Assembly (NCBI GenBank): GCA_027574665.1 | Contig: CM050673.1 | Location: forward strand, 8,417,420-8,481,419 | DNA: 64,000 nucleotides | Direction: 5' to 3' | From: Rhynochetos jubatus | Taxonomy: Eukaryota; Chordata; Aves; Eurypygiformes; Rhynochetidae | Shown here: positions 36,116-47,560 of the stretch, piece by piece | Numbering within the stretch: the stretch's first letter is position 1 | Layout of the letters: every line of letters begins with the position of its first letter | Translations under genes and position numbers: made by a program | The notes under the pieces: model-generated | Database searches by the model: none | Told to the model about the DNA's origin: nothing | Seen by the model: only the letters and a program-made list of their open reading frames with translations

Positions 36116-38231
36116 TGCCTTGCTCCACCCCCTGCTCTTGAGATTCTCCCGGATGTGGGCTGCATTTTGGCTGATTCTTGGGCTGGAGCTTCTCGTGGTT
36201 TGAGGCCTGGCTTGCTCCACCGCCTGCTCTTGATATTCTCCCGGATCTGGGCTGCATTTTGGCTGCCTTTTGTGCTGGAGCTTCTTGTGGTTTGAGGCCT
36301 GGCTTGCTCCACCCCCTGCTCTTGAGATTCTCCCGGATGTGGGCTGCATTTTGGCTGCCTTTTGGGCTGGAGCTTCCCGTGGTTTGAGGCCTGGCTTGCT
36401 CCACCCCCTGCTCTTGAGATTCTCCCGGATTTGGGCTGCATTTTGGCTGCCTTTTGGGCTGGAGCTTCTCGTGGTTTGAGGCCTGGCTTGCTCCACCCCC
36501 TGCTCTTGAGATTCTCCCGGATGTGGGCTGCATTTTGGCTGCCTTTTGGGCTGGAGCTTCCCGTGGTTTGAGGCCTGGCTTGCTCCACCCCCTGCTCTTG
36601 AGATTCTCCTGGATGTGGGCTGGATTGTGGCTGCCTTTTGTGCTGGAGCTTCTCGAGGTTTGAGGCCTGGCTTGCTCCACCCCCTGCTCTTGATATTCTC
36701 CCGGATGTGGGCTGCATTTTGGCTACATTTTGGGCTGAAACTTCTCATGGTTTGAGGCCTGGCTTGCTCCACCCCCTGCTCTTGAGATTCTCCCGGAGGT
36801 GGGCTGCATTTTGGCTGCCTTTTGTGCTGGAGCTTCTCGTGGTTTGAGGCCTGGCTTGCTCCACCCCCTGCTCTTGAGATTCTCCCGGATGTGGGCTGCA
36901 TTTTGGCTGATTCTTTTGCTGGAGCTTCCCGTGGTTTGAGGCCTGGCTTGCTCCACCCCCTGCTCTTGAGATTCTCCCGGATGTGGGCTGCATTTTGGCT
37001 GCCTTTTGGGCTGGAGCTTCTCGTGGTTTGAGGCCTGGCTTGCTCCACCCCCTGCTCTTGAGATTCTCCCGGATGTGGGCTGCATTTTGGCTGCCTTTTG
37101 GGCTGGAGCTTCTCGTGGTTTGAGGCCTGGCTTGCTCCACCCCCTGCTCTTGAGATTCTCCCGGAGGTGGGCTGCATTTTGGCTGCCTTTTGGGCTGGAG
37201 CTTCTCGTGGTTTGAGGCCTGGCTTGCTCCACCCCCTGCTCTTGAGATTCTCCCGGAGGTGGGCTGCATTTTGGCTGCCTTTTGGGCTGGAGCTTGTTGT
37301 GGTTTGAGGCCTGGCTTGCTCCACTCCCTGCTCTTGAGCTTCTCCCGGAGGTGGGCTGCATTTTGGCTGCCTGTTGGGCTGGAGCTTCTTGTGGTTTGAG
37401 GCCTGGCTTGCTCCACCCCCTGCTCTTGATATTCTCCTGGATGTGGGCTGGATTTTGGCTGCCTTTTGGGCTGGAGCTTCTCGTGGTTTGAGGCCTGGCT
37501 TGCTCCACTCCCTGCTCTTGAGATTCTCCCGGATGTGGGCTGGATTTTGGCTGCCTTTTGGGCTGGAGCTTCTCGTGGTTTGAGGCCTGGCTTGCTCCAC
37601 GCCCTGCTCTTGAGATTCTCCTGGATGTGGGCTGCATTTTGGCTGCCTTTTGGGCTGGAGCTTCTCGTGGTTTGAGGCCTGGCTTGCTCCACCCCCTGCT
37701 CTTGAGATTCTCCCGGATGTGGGCTGCATTTTGGCTGCCTTTTGGGCTGGAGCTTCTCGTGGTTTGAGGCCTGGCTTGCTCCACCCCCTGCTCTTGAGAT
37801 TCTCCCAGATGTGGGCTGCATTTTGGCTGCCTTTTGGGCTGGAGCTTCTTGTGGTTTGAGGCCTGGCTTGCTCCACCCCCTGCTCTCGATATTCTCCCAG
37901 ATGTGGGCTGCATTTTGGCTTCATTTTCGGCTGGAGCTTCTCCAGGATTGTGGCCTGGCTTGCTCCACCCCCTGCTCTTGAGATTCTCCTGGAGGTAGGC
38001 TGCATTTTGGCTTCATTTTGGGCTGGAGCTTCTCGTGGTTTGAGGCCTGGCTTGCTCCACCCCCTGCTCTTGAGATTCTCCCGGATGTGGGCTGGATTTT
38101 GGCTCCCATTTGGGCTGGAGCTTCTCGAGGTTTGAGGCCTGGCTTGCTCCACCCCCTGCTCTTGAGATTCTCCCGGAGGTGGGCTGGATTTTGGCTGCTC
38201 TTTGGGCTGGAGCTTCTCGTGGTTTGAGGCC
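36116..38231 (+). repeat. 23-unit higher-order repeat F, copy 2
   Basis: Second copy of the 2116-bp block. Where copy 1 has the variants listed for it, this copy has GCTCCACCCC, TCCCGGAGG, GGTTTGAGG and GCTTGTTGTGG. The differences noticed are about ten over 2.1 kb, so this duplication looks somewhat older than the 10-unit one at 12141-14000, if it has not been reshaped by conversion. Confidence 0.9.
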
Positions 38232-40568
38232 TGCCTTGCTCCACCCCCTGCTCTTGAGATTCTCCCGGATGTGGGCTGCATTTTGGCTGATTCTTGGGCT
38301 GGAGCTTCCCATGGTTTGAGGCCTGGCTTGCTCCACCCCCTGCTCTTGATATTCTCCCGGAGGTGGGCTGCATTTTGGCTGATTCTTGGGCTGGAGCTTC
38401 CCGTGGTTTGAGGCCTGGCTTGCTCCACCCCCTGCTCTTGAGATTCTCCCGGAGGTGGGCTGCATTTTGGCTGCCTTTTGGGCTGGAGCTTCTCGTGGTT
38501 TGAGGCCTGGCTTGCTCCACCCCCTGCTCTTGAGATTCTCCCGGATGTGGGCTGGATTTTGGCTCCCATTTGGGCTGGAGCTTCTCGAGGTTTGAGGCCT
38601 GGCTTGCTCCACCCCCTGCTCTTGAGATTCTCCCGGAGGTGGGCTGCATTTTGGCTGCCTTTTGGGCTGGAGCTTCTCGTGGTTTGGGGCCTGGCTTGCT
38701 CCACCCCCTGCTCTTGATATTCTCCGGGATGTGGGCTGCATTTTGGCTGATTCTTGGGCTGGAGCTTCCCATGGTTTGAGGCCTGGCTTGCTCCACCCCC
38801 TGCTCTTGAGATTCTCCCGGATGTGGGCTGGAGTTTGGCTGCCTTTTGGGCTGGAGCTTCTCGTGGTTTGAGGCCTGGCTTGCTCCACCCCCTGCTCTTG
38901 AGATTCTCCCAGAGGTGGGCTGCATTTTGGCTGCCTTCTGGGCTGGAGCTTCTCGTGGTTTGAGGCCTGGCTTGCTCCACCCCCTGCTCTTGAGATTCTC
39001 CTGGAGGTAGGCTGCATTTTGGCTTCATTTTGGGCTGGAGCTTCTCGAGGTTTGTGGCCTGGCTTGCTCCACCCCCTGCTCTTGATATTCTCCCGGATGT
39101 GGGCTGGATTTTGGCTCCCATTTGGGCTGGAGCTTCTCGAGGTTTGAGGCCTGGCTTGCTCCACCCCCTACTCTTGAGATTCTCCCGGATGTGGCCTGCA
39201 TTTTGGCTGCATTTTGGGCTGGAGCTTCCCATGGTTTGAGGCCTGGCTTGCTCCACCGCCAGCTCGTGATATTCTCCCGGAGGTGGGCTGCATTTTGGCT
39301 GCCTGTTGGGCTGGAGCTTCTCGAGGTTTGTGGCCTGGCTTGCTCCACCCCCTGCTCTTGAGATTCTCCCGGAGGTGGGCTGCATTTTGGCTGCCTTTTG
39401 GGCTGGAGCTTCTCGTGGTTTGAGGCCTGGCTTGCTCCACCCCCTGCTCTTGAGATTCTCCCGGATGTGGGCTGCATTTTGGCTGCCTTTTGTGCTGGAG
39501 CTTCTCGTGGTTTGAGGCCTGGCTTGCTCCACCCCCTGCTCTTGAGATTCTCCCGGATGTGGGCTGCATTTTGGCTGCCTTTTGGGCTGGAGCTTCCCGT
39601 GGTTTGAGGCCTGGCTTGCTCCACCCCCTGCTCTTGAGATTCTCCCGGATTTGGGCTGGATTTTGGCAGCCTTTTGGGCTGGAGCTTCTCGTGGTTTGAG
39701 GCCTGGCTTGCTCCACCCCCTGCTCTTGAGATTCTCCCGGATGTGGGCTGCATTTTGGCTGATTCTTGGGCTGGAGCTTCTCGTGGTTTGAGGCCTGGCT
39801 TGCTCCACCCCCTGCTCTTGAGATTCTCCCGGAGGTGGGCTGCATTTTGGCTGCCTTTTGGGCTGGAGCTTCTCGTGGTTTGAGGCCTGGCTTGCTCCAC
39901 CCCCTGCTCTTGAGATTCTCCCGGATGTGGGCTGCATTTTGGCTACATTTTGGGCTGGAACTTCTCATGGTTTAAGGCCTGGCTTGCTCCACCCCCTGCT
40001 CTTGAGATTCTCCCGGATGTGGGCTGCATTTTGGCTGTTTCTTTTGCTGGAGCTTCCCGTGGTTTGAGGCCTGGCTTGCTCCACCCCCTGCTCTTGAGAT
40101 TCTCCCGGATGTGGGCTGCATTTTGGCTGCATTTTGGGCTGGAGCTTCTCGTGGTTTGAGGCCTGGCTTGCTCCACCCCCTGCCCTTGATATTCTCCCGG
40201 ATGTGGTCTGCATTTTGGCTGCCTTTTGGGCTGGAGCTTCTCGTGGTTTGAGGCCTGGCTTGCTCCACCCCCTGCTCTTGAGATTCTCCCGGAGGTGGGC
40301 TGCATTTTGGCTGCCTTTTGGGCTGGAGCTTCTCGTTTTTGAGGCCTGGCTTGCTCCACCCCCTGCTCTTGAGATTCTCCCGGAGGTGGGCTGCATTTTG
40401 GCTGCCTTTTGGGCTGGAGATTCTCGTGGTTTGAGGCCTGGCTTGCTCCACCCCCTGCTCTTGAGATTCTCCCGGAAGTGGGCTGCATTTTGGCTGCCTT
40501 TTGGGCTGGAGCTTCTCGTGGTTTGAGGCCTGGCTTGCTCCACACCCTGCTCTTGAGATTCTCCCGGA
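38232..40568 (+). repeat. Array segment between the 23-unit and 14-unit tandems
   Basis: 92-bp monomers without a clear internal block copy. At 39030-39330 there are forms that otherwise belong to 10-16 kb: TCGAGGTTTGTGGCC and CCGCCAGCTCGTGATATT near 39257. One 91-bp unit lies at 40331-40345, where TCGTTTTTGAGG replaces TCGTGGTTTGAGG. Confidence 0.7.
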
Positions 40569-41856
40569 TGTGGGCTGCATTTTGGCTGCCTTTTGGGCTG
40601 GAGCTTCTCGTGGTTTGAGGCCTGGCTTGCTCCACCCCCTGCTCTTGAGATTCTCCCGGAGGTGGGCTGCATTTTGGCTGCCTGTTGGGCTGGAGCTTCT
40701 CGTGGTTTGAGGCCTGGCTTGCTCCACCCCCTGCTCTTGATATTCTCCCGGATGTGGGCTGCATTTTGGCTGATTCTTGGGCTGGAGCTTCCCGTGGTTT
40801 GAGGCCTGGCTTGCTCCACCCCCTGCTCTTGAGATTCTCCCGGATGTGGGCTGGATTTTGGCTCCCTTTTGGGCTGGAGCTTCTCGAGTTTTGAGGCCTG
40901 GCTTGCTCCACCCCCTGCTCTTGATATTCTCCTGGATGTGGACTGCATTTTAGCTACATTTTGGGCTGGAACTTCTCATGGTTTGAGGCCTGGCTTGCTC
41001 CACCCCCTGCTCTTGAGATTCTCAGGGAGGTGGGCTGCATTTTGGCTGCCTTTTGGGCTGGAGCTTCTCGTGGTTTGAGGCCTGGCTTGCTCCACCCCCT
41101 GCTCTTGAGATTCTCCCGGATGTGGGCTGCATTTTGGCTGATTCTTGGGCTGGAGCTTCCCGTGGTTTGAGGCCTGGCTTGCTCCACCCGCTGCTCTTGA
41201 GATTCTCCCGGATTTGGGCTGCATTTTGGCTGCCTTTTGGGCTGGAGCTTCTCGTGGTTTGAGGCCTGGCTTGCTCCACCCCCTGCTCCTGAGATTCTCC
41301 CGGATGTGGGCTGCATTTTGGCTGATTCTTGGGCTGGAGCTTCCCGTGGTTTGAGGCCTGGCTTGCTCCACCCCCTGCTCTTGAGATTCTCCCGGATGTG
41401 GGCTGCATTTTGGCTGCCTTTTGGGCTGGAGATTCTCGTGGTTTGAGGCCTGGCTTGCTCCACCCCCTGTTCTTGATATTCTCCCGGATGTGGGCTGGAT
41501 TTTGGCTGCCTTTTGGGCTGGAGCTTCTCGTGGTTTGAGGCCTGCCTTGCTCCACCCCCTGCTCTTGATATTCTCCCAGATCTGGGCTGCATTTTGGCTG
41601 ATTCTTGGGCTGGAGCTTCCCGTGGTTTGAGGCCTGGCTTGCTCCACCCCCTGCTCTTGAGATTCTCCCGGATGTGGGCTGGATTTTGGCTCCCTTTTGG
41701 GCTGGAGCTTCTCGAGTTTTGAGGCCTGGCTTGCTCCACCCCCTGCTCTTGATATTCTCCTGGATGTGGACTGCATTTTAGCTACATTTTGGGCTGGAAC
41801 TTCTCATGGTTTGAGGCCTGGCTTGCTCCACCCCCTGCTCTTGAGATTCTCAGGGA
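40569..41856 (+). repeat. 14-unit higher-order repeat G, copy 1
   Basis: 1288 bp (14 x 92), directly adjacent to its copy. The marker TCGAGTTTTGAGG with GGATGTGGACTGCATTTTAGC occurs at about 40885 and 41713 in this copy and 1288 bp later at about 42173 and 43001, giving 9-5-9 unit spacing. Other shared markers are CCTGCTCCTGAG near 41282 and 42570 and CCCCTGTTCTTGATATT near 41464 and 42752. Confidence 0.88.
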
Positions 41857-43144
41857 GGTGGGCTGCATTTTGGCTGCCTTTTGGGCTGGAGCTTCTCGTG
41901 GTTTGAGGCCTGGCTTGCTCCACCCCCTGCTCTTGAGATTCTCCCGGAGGTGGGCTGCATTTTGGCTGCCTGTTGGGCTGGAGCTTCTCGTGGTTTGAGG
42001 CCTGGCTTGCTCCACCCCCTGCTCTTGATATTCTCCCGGATGTGGGCTGCATTTTGGCTGATTCTTGGGCTGGAGCTTCCCGTGGTTTGAGGCCTGGCTT
42101 GCTCCACCCCCTGCTCTTGAGATTCTCCCGGATGTGGGCTGGATTTTGGCTCCCTTTTGGGCTGGAGCTTCTCGAGTTTTGAGGCCTGGCTTGCTCCACC
42201 CCCTGCTCTTGATATTCTCCTGGATGTGGACTGCATTTTAGCTTCATTTTGGGCTGGAACTTCTCATGGTTTGAGGCCTGGCTTGCTCCACCCCCTGCTC
42301 TTGAGATTCTCAGGGAGGTGGGCTGCATTTTGGCTGCCTTTTGGGCTGGAGCTTCTCGTGGTTTGAGGCCTGGCTTGCTCCACCCCCTGCTCTTGAGATT
42401 CTCCCGGATGTGGGCTGCATTTTGGCTGATTCTTGGGCTGGAGCTTCCCGTGGTTTGAGGCCTGGCTTGCTCCACCCCCTGCTCTTGAGATTCTCCCGGA
42501 TTTGGGCTGCATTTTGGCTGCCTTTTGGGCTGGAGCTTCTCGTGGTTTGAGGCCTGGCTTGCTCCACCCCCTGCTCCTGAGATTCTCCCGGATGTGGGCT
42601 GCATTTTGGCTGATTCTTGGGCTGGAGCTTCCCGTGGTTTGAGGCCTGGCTTGCTCCACCCCCTGCTCTTGAGATTCTCCCGGATGTGGGCTGCATTTTG
42701 GCTGCCTTTTGGGCTGGAGATTCTCGTGGTTTGAGGCCTGGCTTGCTCCACTCCCTGTTCTTGATATTCTCCCGGATGTGGGCTGGATTTTGGCTGCCTT
42801 TTGGGCTGGAGCTTCTCGTGGTTTGAGGCCTGCCTTGCTCCACCCCCTGCTCTTGATATTCTCCCAGATCTGGGCTGCATTTTGGCTGATTCTTGGGCTG
42901 GAGCTTCCCGTGGTTTGAGGCCTGGCTTGCTCCACCCCCTGCTCTTGAGATTCTCCCGGATGTGGGCTGGATTTTGGCTCCCTTTTGGGCTGGAGCTTCT
43001 CGAGTTTTGAGGCCTGGCTTGCTCCACCCCCTGCTCTTGATATTCTCCTGGATGTGGACTGCATTTTAGCTACATTTTGGGCTGGAACTTCTCATGGTTT
43101 GAGGCCTGGCTTGCTCCACCCCCTGCTCTTGAGATTCTCCTGGA
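41857..43144 (+). repeat. 14-unit higher-order repeat G, copy 2
   Basis: Second copy of the 1288-bp block. Differences noticed are GCTTCATTTT near 42241 for GCTACATTTT, CTCCACTCCC near 42749 for CTCCACCCCC, and CTCCACCCCC near 42473 for CTCCACCCGC. Homology stops where the next unit has TCCTGGAGG in place of TCAGGGAGG. Confidence 0.88.
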
Positions 43145-46100
43145 GGTGGGCTGCATTTTGGCTGCCTTTTGGGCTGGAGCTTCTCGTGGTTTGAGGCCTG
43201 GCTTGCTCCACCCCCTGCTCTTGAGATTCTCCCGGATGTGGGCTGCATTTTGGCTGATTCTTGGGCTGGAGCTTCCCGTGGTTTGAGGCCTGGCTTGCTC
43301 CACCCCCTGCTCTTGAGATTCTCCCGGATGTGGGCTGCATTTTGGCTGCCTTTTGGGCTGGAGCTTCTCGTGGTTTGAGGCCTGGCTTGCTCCACCCCCT
43401 GCTCCTGAGATTCTCCCGGATGTGGGCTGCATTTTGGCTGATTCTTGGGCTGGAGCTTCCCGTGGTTTGAGGCCTGGCTTGCTCCACCCCCTGCTCTTGA
43501 GATTCTCCTGGATGTGGGCTGCATTTTGGCTGCCTTTTGGGCTGGAGATTCTCGTGGTTTGAGGCCTGGCTTGCTCCACCCCCTGCTCTTGAGATTCTCC
43601 CGGAAGTGGGCTGCATTTTGGCTGCCTTTTGGGCTGGAGCTTCTCGTGGTTTGAGGCCTGGCTTGCTCCACACCCTGCTCTTGAGATTCTCCCAGATCTG
43701 GGCTGCATTTTGGCTGCCTTTTGGGCTGGAGCTTCTCATGGTTTGAGGCCTGGCTTGCTCCACCCCCTGCTCTTGAAATTCTCCTGGATGTGGGCTGGAT
43801 TTTGGCTGCCTTTTGGGCTGGAGCTTCTCGTGGTTTGAGGCCTGGCTTGCTCCAGCCCCTGCTCTTGAGATTCTCCCAGATGTGGGCTGCATTTTGGCTG
43901 CATTTTGGGCTGGAGCTTCTCGTGATTTGAGGCCTGGCTTGCTCCACCCCCTGCTCTTGAGATTCTCCCGGAGGTGGGCTGCATTTTGGCTGCCTTTTGG
44001 GCTGGAGCTTCTCGTGGTTTGAGGCCTGGCTTGCTCCACCCCCTGCTCTTGAGATTCTCCCGGATGTGGGCTGCATTTTGGCTGCCTTTTGGGCTGGAGC
44101 TTCTCGTGGTTTGAGGCCTGGCTTGCTCCACCCCCTGCTCTTGAAATTCTCCCGGATGTGGGCTGGATTTTGGCTGCCTTTTGGGCTGGAGCTTCTCGTG
44201 GTTTGAGGCCTAGCTTGCTCCACCCCCTGCTCTTGAGATTCTCCCAGATGTGGGCTGCATTTTGGCTGCCTTTTGGGCTGGAGCTTCTCGTGGTTTGAGG
44301 CCTGGCTTGCTCCACCCCCTGCTCTTGAGATTCTCCCGGAGGTGGGCTGCATTTTGGCTGCCTTTTGGGCTGGAGCTTCTCGTGGTTTGAGGCCTGGCTT
44401 GCTCCACCCCCTGCTCTTGAGATTCTCCCTGATGTGGGCTGGATTTTGGCTCCCTTTTGGGCTGGAGCTTCTCGAGGTTTGAGGCCTGGCTTGCTCCACC
44501 CCCTGCTCTTGAGATTCTCCCGGATGTGGGCTGCATTTTGGCTGCCTTTTGGGCTGGAGCTTCTCGTGGTTTGAGGCCTGGCTTGCTCCACCCCCTGCTC
44601 TTGAGATTCTCCTGGATGTGGACTGCATTTTGGCTGATTCTTGGGCTGGAGCTTCCCGTGGTTTGAGGCCTGGCTTGCTCCACCCCCTGCTCTTGAGATT
44701 CTCCCGGATGTGGGCTGCATTTTGGCTGCCTTTTGGGCTGGAGCTTCTCGTGGTTTGAGGCCTGGCTTGCTCCACCCCCTGCTCTTGAGATTCTCCCGGA
44801 GGTGGGCTGGATTTTAGCTGCCTTTTGGGCTGGAGATTCTCATGGTTTGAGGACTGGCTTGCTCCACCCCCTGCTCTTGAGATTCTTTGGGATGTGGTCT
44901 GGATTTTGGCTGCCTTTTGGGCTGGAGCTTCTCGTGGTTTGAGGCCTGGCTTGCTCCACCCCCTGCTCTTGAGATTGTCCCAGATTTGGGCTGCATTTTG
45001 GCTGCCTTTTGTGCTGGAGCTTCTCGTGGTTTGAGGCCTGGCTTGCTCCACCCCCTGCTCTTGAGATTCTCCCGGAGGTGGGCTGCATTTTGGCTGCCTG
45101 TTGGGCTGGAGCTTCTCGTGGTTTGAGGCCTGGCTTGCTCCACCCCCTGCTCTTGAGATTCTCCCGGAGGTGGGCTGCATTTTGTCTGCATTTTGGGCTG
45201 GAGCTTCTCGTGGTTTGAGGCCTGGCTTGCTCCACCCCCTGCTCTTGAGATTCTCCCGGAGGTGGGCTGCATTTTGGCTGCCTGTTGGGCTGGAGCTTCT
45301 CGTGGTTTGAGGCCTGGCTTGCTCCACCCCCTGCTCTTGAGATTCTCCCGGATGTGGGCTGCATTTTGGCTGCCTTTTGTGCTGGAGCTTCTCGTGGTTT
45401 GAGGCCTGGCTTGCTCCACCCCCTGCTCTTGAGATTCTCCCGGATGTGGGCTGCATTTTGGCTGCCTTTTGGGCTGGAGTTTCTCGTGGTTTGAGGCCTG
45501 GCTTGCTCCAGCCCCTGCTCTTGAGATTCTCCCGGATGTGGGCTGCATTTTGGCTGCCTGTTGGGCTGGAGCTTCTCGTGATTTGAGGCCTGGCTTGCTC
45601 CACCCCCTGCTCTTGAGATTCTCCCGGATGTGGGCTGCATTTTGGCTGCCTTTTGTGCTGGAGCTTCTCGTGGTTTGAGGCCTGGCTTGCTCCACCCCCT
45701 GCTCTTGAGATTCTCCCGGATGTGGGCTGCATTTTGGCTGCCTTTTGGGCTGGAGTTTCTCGTGGTTTGAGGCCTGGCTTGCTCCACCGCCTGCTCTTGA
45801 GATTCTCCCGGATGTGGGCTGCATTTTGGCTGCCTTTTGGGCTGGAGCTTCTCGTGGTTTGAGGCCTGGCTTGCTCCACCCCCTGCTCTTGAGATTCTCC
45901 CGGATGTGGGCTGCATTTTGGCTGATTCTTGGGCTGGAGCTTCCCGTGGTTTGAGGCCTGGCTTGCTCCACCCCCTGCTCTTGAGATTCTCCCGGATTTG
46001 GGCTGCATTTTGGCTGCCTTTAGGGCTGGAGCTTCTCGTGGTTTGAGGCCTGGCTTGCTCCACCCCCTGCTCTTGAGATTCTCCCGGAGGTGGGCTGCAT

Positions 46101-47560
46101 TTTGGCTGCCTGTTGGGCTGGAGCTTCTCGAGGTTTGTGGCCTGGCTTGCTCCACCCCCTGCTCTTGAGATTCTCCCGGATGTGGGCTGCATTTTGGCTG
46201 CCTTTTGGGCTGGAGCTTCTCGTGGTTTGAGGCCTGGCTTGCTCCACCCCCTGCTCTTCATATTCTCCCGGATGTGGGCTGGATTTTGGCTCCCTTTTGG
46301 GCTGGAGATTCTCGAGGTTTGAGGCCTGGCTTGCTCCACCCCCTGCTCTTGATATTCTCCTGGATGTGGGCTGCATTTTGGCTACATTTTGGGCTGGAAC
46401 TTCTCATGGTTTGAGGCCTGGCTTGCTCCAGCACCTGCTCTTGATATTCTCAGGGAGGTGGGCTGCATTTTGGCTGACTTTTGTGCTGGAGCTTCTCGTG
46501 GTTTGAGGCCTGGCTTGCTCCACCCCCTGCTCTTGAGATTCTCCCGGATGTGGGCTGGATTTTGGCTGCCTTTTGGGCTGGAGCTTCTCGTGGTTTGAGG
46601 CCTGGCTTGCTCCACCCCCTGCTCTTGAGATTCTCCCGGATGTGGGCTGGATTTTGGCTGCCTTTTGGGCTGGAGCTTCTCGTGGTTTGAGGCCTGGCTT
46701 GCTCCAGCACCTGCTCTTGAGATTCTCCCGGATGTGGGCTGCATTTTGGCTGCCTTTTGGGCTGGATCTTCTCGTGGTTTGAGGCCTGGCTTGCTCCACC
46801 CCCTGCTCTTGAGATTCTCCCGAATTTGGGCTGCATTTTGGCTGCCTTTTGGGCTGGAGCTTCTCGTGGTTTGAGGCCTGGCTTGCTCCACCCCCTGCTC
46901 TTGAGATTCTCCCGGAGGTGGGCTGCATTTTGGCTGCATTTTGGGCTGGAGCTTCTCGTGGTTTGAGGCCTGGCTTGCTCCAGCACCTGCTCTTGAGATT
47001 CTCCCGGATGTGGGCTGCATTTTGGCTGCCTTTTGGGCTGGAGCTTCTCGTGGTTTGAGGCCTGGCTTGCTCCACCCCCTGCTCTTGAGATTCTCCCGGA
47101 TGTGGGCTGGATTTTGTCTGCATTTTGGGCTGGAGCTTCTCGTGGTTTGAGGCCTGGCTTGCTCCAGCACCTGCTCTTGAGATTCTCCCGGAGGTGGGCT
47201 GCATTTTGGCTGCATTTTGGACTGGAGCTTCTCGTGGTTTGAGGCCTGGCTTGCTCCACACCTTGCTCTTGAGATTCTCCCGGAGGTGGGCTGCATTTTG
47301 GCTGCCTTTTGGGCTGGAGCTTCTCGTGGTTTCAGGCCTGGCTTGCTCCACCCCCTGCTCTTGAGATTCTCCCGGAGGTGGGCTGCATTTTGGCTGCCTT
47401 TTGGGCTGGAGCTTCTCGTGGTTTGAGGCCTGGCTTGCTCCACCCCCTGCTCTTGAGATTCTCCTGGATGTGGGTTGGATTTTGGCTGCCTTTTGGCCTG
47501 GAGCTTCTCGTGGTTTGAGGCCTGGCTTGCTCCACCCCCTGCTCTTGAGATTCTCCCGGA
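43145..47560 (+). repeat. Array segment with TTGAAATTCTC and GCTCCAGCACC variants
   Basis: Variants here include TTGAAATTCTCC near 43771 and 44140, the unusual GATTCTTTGGGATGTGGTC near 44881, GGACTGGCTTGC near 44850, and GCTCCAGCACCTGC near 46425, 46701, 46977 and 47161. Units at 43170-43540 resemble those of the 14-unit block. All units counted here are 92 bp. Confidence 0.75.
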
